Made by a program: the position numbers and the translations under genes
From: Palsa-892 sp035555855
Lineage (GTDB): Bacteria; Pseudomonadota; Alphaproteobacteria; Rhizobiales; Xanthobacteraceae
Length of the DNA stretch: 17,408 nucleotides
Direction: 5' to 3'
Assembly: GCA_035555855.1 (NCBI GenBank)
Contig: DATMGD010000046.1
Span: forward strand, 1-17,408
Shown here: in pieces, positions 14,181-17,408 of the stretch
Layout of the letters: each line of letters starts with the position of its first letter
Position numbering within the stretch: the stretch's first letter is position 1
The notes under the pieces: generated by a model
Told to the model about the DNA's origin: nothing
Database searches by the model: none
The model's input: only the letters and a program-made list of their open reading frames with translations

Positions 14181-14197
14181 CAAGGGCTTAGCCCTTG
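14181..14197. repeat. Inverted repeat CAAGGGC-TTA-GCCCTTG
   Basis: A perfect 7-bp inverted repeat with a 3-bp centre lies 28 bp before the DUF815 start, in the divergent gap of 188 bp shared with the thioesterase gene. It could be an operator or a small hairpin in the DUF815 leader. Confidence 0.4.
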
Positions 14198-14296
14198 CCC
14201 CGCGAGATACCCCCGGAAACGCCCCGGCGCAAGCCGAGCTGCGAACGGCCCCGCCAATGCAATGCAGCCTGCCGTTTTTCGAATAACAATCGCGGG

Positions 14297-14302
14297 TAGA
14301 AT
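14297..14302 (+). promoter_or_regulatory. Possible -10 element for the thioesterase gene
   Basis: TAGAAT matches five of six bases of the sigma-70 -10 consensus and lies about 40 bp before the thioesterase start. The -35 region (TTTTTC, 16 bp upstream) is poor, so this is tentative. Confidence 0.25.
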
Positions 14303-14341
14303 GTCGTACTTCCATCGGGCAACACCGGCAGGGGTATTTTC

Positions 14342-14767
14342 ATGTCCGAGTTCAGTTCGATGTATCAGGGCCTCGATATTGCGGCTTTCGTGAAGGCTCA
14401 GCAGGGCAAGCTGCCCGGCGTGCTCGACTTCGAGCCGCTCGAAATCCGCCGCGGTTACGTCAAGGCGCGGATGCAGGTCACCGAAAAGCTGCTCGCGCCG
14501 AACGGTTTCCTCCACGCGGCAAGCGTCATCACGCTCGCCGATACCTGCGCGGGCTATGGCTGCGTCGTCTCGCTTCCCGAGGGCGCAAAGAATTTCACGA
14601 CGATCGAGCTGAAATCGAATTTCCTCGGCACCGCGCGCGACGGCGTGATCGAGTGCGAGGCAAGAGGCGTGCATCTCGGCAAATCGACGCAAGTGTGGGA
14701 CGCCGAAGTGCGCGCGAACGGCAAGACCATCGCGCTGTTTCGCTGTACGCAGATCGTGCTCAAATAA
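14342..14767 (+). CDS. Hotdog-fold thioesterase (PaaI-like)
   Basis: The 141-residue product matches small hotdog-fold acyl-CoA thioesterases of the PaaI/YdiI type, which hydrolyse acyl- or aroyl-CoA thioesters in the cytoplasm. The diagnostic helix start NGFLHAASVITLADTCAGYG is at residues 54-73; H58 and D67 sit where catalytic or structural residues of the family lie, although the usual HGG reads HAA here. TTIELKSNFLG (86-96) is the typical central strand. AGGGG at 14330-14334 is a well-placed ribosome binding site. Its substrate cannot be told from sequence. Its 3' end overlaps that of phnE2 on the other strand by eight bases. Confidence 0.85.
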   Translation: MSEFSSMYQGLDIAAFVKAQQGKLPGVLDFEPLEIRRGYVKARMQVTEKLLAPNGFLHAASVITLADTCAGYGCVVSLPEGAKNFTTIELKSNFLGTARDGVIECEARGVHLGKSTQVWDAEVRANGKTIALFRCTQIVLK

Positions 14768-15563
14768 TCCGTTGCCGCAGATAGGTCGTGATGATCTCGG
14801 CGATGATGACGATGCCGAAGATCACGATCAGCACCAGCCCGGCGCGATCCCAGTAAAGGTTCTCGAGCGCGCTATCGAGTGCCATGCCGAGGCCGCCGCC
14901 GCCGACAAGGCCGAGCACCGCGGACTCGCGGATGTTGATGTCCCAGCGGAACATCGCGACGGAAAGAAACGCCGGCTTCACCTGCGGCCAGTAGCCCTTG
15001 AGCAGCACGGCGAGAGGCGAGGCGCCGGCCGCCACCAGTGCCTCGATCGGGCCGGGCTTGGCTTCCTCGATCGCTTCGGAGAGGAATTTTCCGGTAAAGC
15101 CGATCGAGTGAATGGCAATCGCCATCGTGCCGGCCAGCGCGCCGGGGCCGAAAACCGCGACGAAAAACAACGCCCACACCATCGCATGCACCGAGCGCGT
15201 CGCGACGAGAATGAAGCGGCCGATGAAGTTGACGATCGCCGACGGCATGACATTGCGAGCGGTGATCAGCGCGACGAAGCTCGCGAGAAACACCGCAAGA
15301 ATGGTGCCGAGCGTCGCGATATGCAGCGTTTCAATCAACGCCGGATGAACGACCTTCGGGTACCACGCCCAGTCGATCGGCCACATGCGTGCGAACAGAT
15401 CCGCTGTCTGCGCCGGCATGTCATAGAGAAATTCGGGAATGATCGCGACCGATTGCAGCGCCCATACCACGGCGATCAATGCGATGAGATAAAGACACGA
15501 GCGCGCAATCCGCTCGGTGAGCGAGAATCGCTGCCAGACGCGAGATGTAGCGGCGGCCGTCAC
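14760..15563 (-). CDS. phnE: Phosphonate-type ABC permease PhnE (second)
   Basis: This is an inner-membrane permease subunit of a PhnCDE-type importer. The 267-residue protein has hydrophobic segments at about 23-42, 80-102, 117-150 and 243-262. The EAA coupling loop, EALVAAGAS followed by PQVKPAF (about 174-199), touches the ATPase, and the conserved LGLVGGGGLGMAL segment is at 217-229, all characteristic of PhnE. It starts with GTG overlapping the stop of the first phnE by four bases. Two different PhnE subunits in one operon suggest a heterodimeric permease, as known from several phn operons. It is the last gene of the operon. Confidence 0.9.
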   Translation of the reverse strand: MTAAATSRVWQRFSLTERIARSCLYLIALIAVVWALQSVAIIPEFLYDMPAQTADLFARMWPIDWAWYPKVVHPALIETLHIATLGTILAVFLASFVALITARNVMPSAIVNFIGRFILVATRSVHAMVWALFFVAVFGPGALAGTMAIAIHSIGFTGKFLSEAIEEAKPGPIEALVAAGASPLAVLLKGYWPQVKPAFLSVAMFRWDINIRESAVLGLVGGGGLGMALDSALENLYWDRAGLVLIVIFGIVIIAEIITTYLRQRII

Positions 15564-16372
15564 TGTAGCAGTCTCCGCGCGGCATTCGACAGGAGTTCGC
15601 CCACCATGACGATGGCGATCACCGCGAGCACGATGGTCAGAACGAAATCGTAATCGAACCGCTGGAACGCAGTGAACAGCGTGGCGCCGATGCCGCCGCC
15701 GCCGACAATGCCGACCAGCGCCGAGTTGCGAAGGTTGGAATCGAGTTGATACGACGAGAAGCCGATAAAACGCGGCATCACTTGCGGCATCACCGCCATC
15801 GTCATCACCGACATGAACGAAGCGCCGGTCGCGCGCACCGCCTCAACCGGCTTCATCGACATATCCTCGATCGCTTCGGCAATGAGCTTCGAGATGAAGC
15901 CCATCGAGGCGACGATCAGCGCGAGAATGCCGGCGAGCGCGCCGAAGCCGACGGCCTTCACGAATAAAATCGCGACGATCACCGGATGGAACGAGCGCAG
16001 GAGCGCGATCAGCCCGCGTGCGCCCCACGCAAGCGGCGCGGGCGAAATGTTGCGCGCGGCGGCAAAGCCGAGCGGCAGCGACAGCGTAATGCCGAAGGCG
16101 GTCGCGAGGATCGCGATCTGCAAGCTCTCCAGCATTCCGTCATAGAGAAGCTTCATCTTGTCATGCGAAAAATCGGGCGGGAACATCCGCGACAGGAAGT
16201 GGCCTGCGTGGCCGAAGCCCGCGACGAAACGCTCCCAGGTGATGTCGATGATGCTCATGGCGTAAACGACATAGAGCGCGAGCACGACAAGGCCGATTCG
16301 CACCGGCCAGTTGGGCGGGAAGGCGTCGCGCGCAGTGCGATGAGAAAGGCTTGTGTCGCTCAATCCAGCCAC
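15560..16372 (-). CDS. phnE: Phosphonate-type ABC permease PhnE (first)
   Basis: This is the partner permease of the importer, 270 residues from GTG 16372. Membrane segments lie at about 23-42, 84-106, 117-163 (probably two helices) and 242-263. The EAA loop is EAVRATGAS to PQVMPRF (177-202), and the PhnE signature GIVGGGGIGATL is at 221-232. The start is uncertain: GTG 16372 overlaps phnC by 13 bp, while a TTG at 16363 has AAGGG spaced eight bases upstream and would remove three residues. Close coupling to phnC is clear either way. Similarity to the second PhnE is evident in the EAA and glycine-rich regions. Confidence 0.9.
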   Translation of the reverse strand: MAGLSDTSLSHRTARDAFPPNWPVRIGLVVLALYVVYAMSIIDITWERFVAGFGHAGHFLSRMFPPDFSHDKMKLLYDGMLESLQIAILATAFGITLSLPLGFAAARNISPAPLAWGARGLIALLRSFHPVIVAILFVKAVGFGALAGILALIVASMGFISKLIAEAIEDMSMKPVEAVRATGASFMSVMTMAVMPQVMPRFIGFSSYQLDSNLRNSALVGIVGGGGIGATLFTAFQRFDYDFVLTIVLAVIAIVMVGELLSNAARRLLQ

Positions 16373-17169
16373 CCTTCGCCGCCGTAGATTTGCTTGAGGT
16401 GCGAGACTTCGAGCGCCGAAGGCGGCCCGTCGAACACGACGCCGCCCTTGCTCATGCCGATCACACGGTCGGCGTAGCGTTTGGCAAGCTCGACATTATG
16501 GATGTTGACGAGCACCGGAATGTCGCGCGCCGCGGCCTGCTTCGCCATCAGTTCCATGATCTCGACTGAGGTTTTGGGATCGAGCGAGGAGGTCGGCTCG
16601 TCCGCGAGCAGGATATTCGGCTCCTGCATCAGTGCCCGTGCGATGCCGACGCGCTGGCGTTGGCCGCCGGAAAGCTGATCGGCGCGCTGCGTGGCGAAAT
16701 CGCTAAGGCCCACGGCATCGAGCAGATAGAACGCGCGGTCGATGTCTTTCTTCGGAAACTTGCGCAGCCACGCCCGCCACAGCGCGACATAGCCGAGCCG
16801 CCCGCACAGCACGTTCTCGATCACGGAGAGCCGCTCGACGAGATTGTACTCCTGAAACACCATGCCGATATGCCGCCGCGCGCGGCGCAGCTGGCGGCCC
16901 TTTACCTTGGCAAGATCGGTGCCCATGAACAGGATCTCACCGGCGGTCGGATCGGTCAGCCGGTTGATGCAGCGGATCAGCGTCGATTTGCCTGTGCCGG
17001 ACGGGCCGATGATCGCGGTCATGCCGCGCTCATTAAAGGTGAGCGAGATATCGTTCAGGACGCGAATGCCCGCGCGATATTCCTTGCTGAGATTTTTCAG
17101 CACGAGTGCGCGGCCGGTGACGGCGGCTACAGATGCGGCAGGAGGCGCGGCAGGAGATGCGACATTCAT
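16360..17169 (-). CDS. phnC: Phosphonate-type ABC transporter ATPase PhnC
   Basis: PhnC hydrolyses ATP to drive uptake of phosphonates, phosphite or related compounds through PhnE. The 269-residue product shows Walker A GPSGTGKS (55-62), a Q-loop Gln at 106 (MVFQEYNLVERL), the ABC signature LSGGQRQRV (166-174), Walker B ILLADEP (186-192) and a switch His at 224. The wording of the Q-loop region is typical of PhnC. The start is set at ATG 17169, where homology begins after an Ala/Pro-rich leader; the frame stays open further upstream but overlaps phnD and is not needed. It lies 17 bp after the phnD stop. Confidence 0.93.
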   Translation of the reverse strand: MNVASPAAPPAASVAAVTGRALVLKNLSKEYRAGIRVLNDISLTFNERGMTAIIGPSGTGKSTLIRCINRLTDPTAGEILFMGTDLAKVKGRQLRRARRHIGMVFQEYNLVERLSVIENVLCGRLGYVALWRAWLRKFPKKDIDRAFYLLDAVGLSDFATQRADQLSGGQRQRVGIARALMQEPNILLADEPTSSLDPKTSVEIMELMAKQAAARDIPVLVNIHNVELAKRYADRVIGMSKGGVVFDGPPSALEVSHLKQIYGGEGWLD

Positions 17170-17186
17170 GAACTGATCCGATTGGG

Positions 17187-17408
17187 TTACTCGGCCGGCT
17201 TTTTGGCTTGGCCCGCCTGTTCCTTTTTCTTCTTCGCCTTGGCTTCGTCGCGCGCTTTCTGCGCTTCGTAAGCGGCCTTGTTGTAGGGCGTGCCCGAGCC
17301 TTCGGCGATGTCGCGCACCACTTTCCAATCCTTCTCGTAAGTGATCGGGAAGAAGCGGTCGTTGCCCTTGAACTCTTTTTGCATGTCGGGCGGGAAGCGG
17401 AAGTCGCG
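17187..17408 (-). CDS. phnD: Phosphonate-type ABC substrate-binding protein PhnD, partial
   Basis: Only the last 73 residues are in the window; the gene continues past its right edge. The visible part reads RDFRFPPDMQKEFKGNDR, then FFPITYEKDWKVVRDIAEGS, consistent with the C-terminal end of periplasmic phosphonate-binding proteins. The identification rests mainly on its position directly before phnC and the two phnE genes. The last 22 residues are unusually Lys/Ala-rich, with a KAKKKKEQ core, which is not part of the binding fold. PhnD captures the ligand in the periplasm and delivers it to the PhnE pair. Confidence 0.75.
   Translation of the reverse strand, partial: RDFRFPPDMQKEFKGNDRFFPITYEKDWKVVRDIAEGSGTPYNKAAYEAQKARDEAKAKKKKEQAGQAKKPAE

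Noticed and set aside
14772..15653. 293-codon open frame on the plus strand opposite phnE2
   Set aside because: The translation is a low-complexity Asp/Arg/His-rich string antisense to membrane helices; the permease is clearly the real gene.

Overview
The window is GC-rich, densely packed chromosomal DNA. Gene content and order point to an alphaproteobacterium of the order Hyphomicrobiales (Rhizobiales), most likely near the Bradyrhizobium/Nitrobacteraceae group. The clues are the run nagZ-scpA-scpB-tatABC-serS-surE-pcm-nlpD, two DUF2336 proteins (a mainly alphaproteobacterial family), a DUF815 ATPase and a perfect CtrA-type box. The taxonomic call is inferred from gene order and protein style; no rRNA or tRNA gene is visible.

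Bases 1-8701 hold one long plus-strand run of envelope and cell-cycle housekeeping genes: NagZ (wall recycling), ScpA and ScpB (condensin partners), TatA, TatB and TatC (folded-protein export), SerS, SurE, Pcm, and an NlpD/DipM-like LysM-LytM lipoprotein. Many genes overlap by 1-4 bases, which suggests translational coupling. The NlpD-like protein has lost zinc-site residues of M23 peptidases, so it is probably an amidase activator rather than a peptidase. Surviving signals between these genes include hairpins between tatA and tatB, a likely terminator after pcm, and another after nlpD.

Bases 8702-9678 hold no convincing gene but are full of inverted repeats. There is a 10-bp closing stem around two internal hairpins, two further long-range stems, a perfect TGTGA-N6-TCACA (CRP-type) palindrome, and a strong intrinsic terminator just before the next gene. 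This is the least explained part of the window and could hold a structured RNA or a dispersed repeat, plus a small RNA or attenuated leader.

Bases 9679-14153 look accessory. A secreted FecR-domain protein carries eleven near-perfect LDKKG pentapeptide repeats. Two DUF2336 paralogues follow, placed tail to tail. The second is preceded by a perfect CtrA box, suggesting cell-cycle control. A DUF815 AAA+ ATPase follows on the minus strand.

Bases 14342-17408 hold a hotdog-fold thioesterase (plus strand) that meets, with an 8-bp 3' overlap, a minus-strand phosphonate-type ABC importer operon. The operon reads phnD (cut by the window edge), phnC, phnE, phnE. No C-P lyase or other phosphonate catabolic gene lies in the window, so the true substrate could be phosphonate, phosphite or a related anion.
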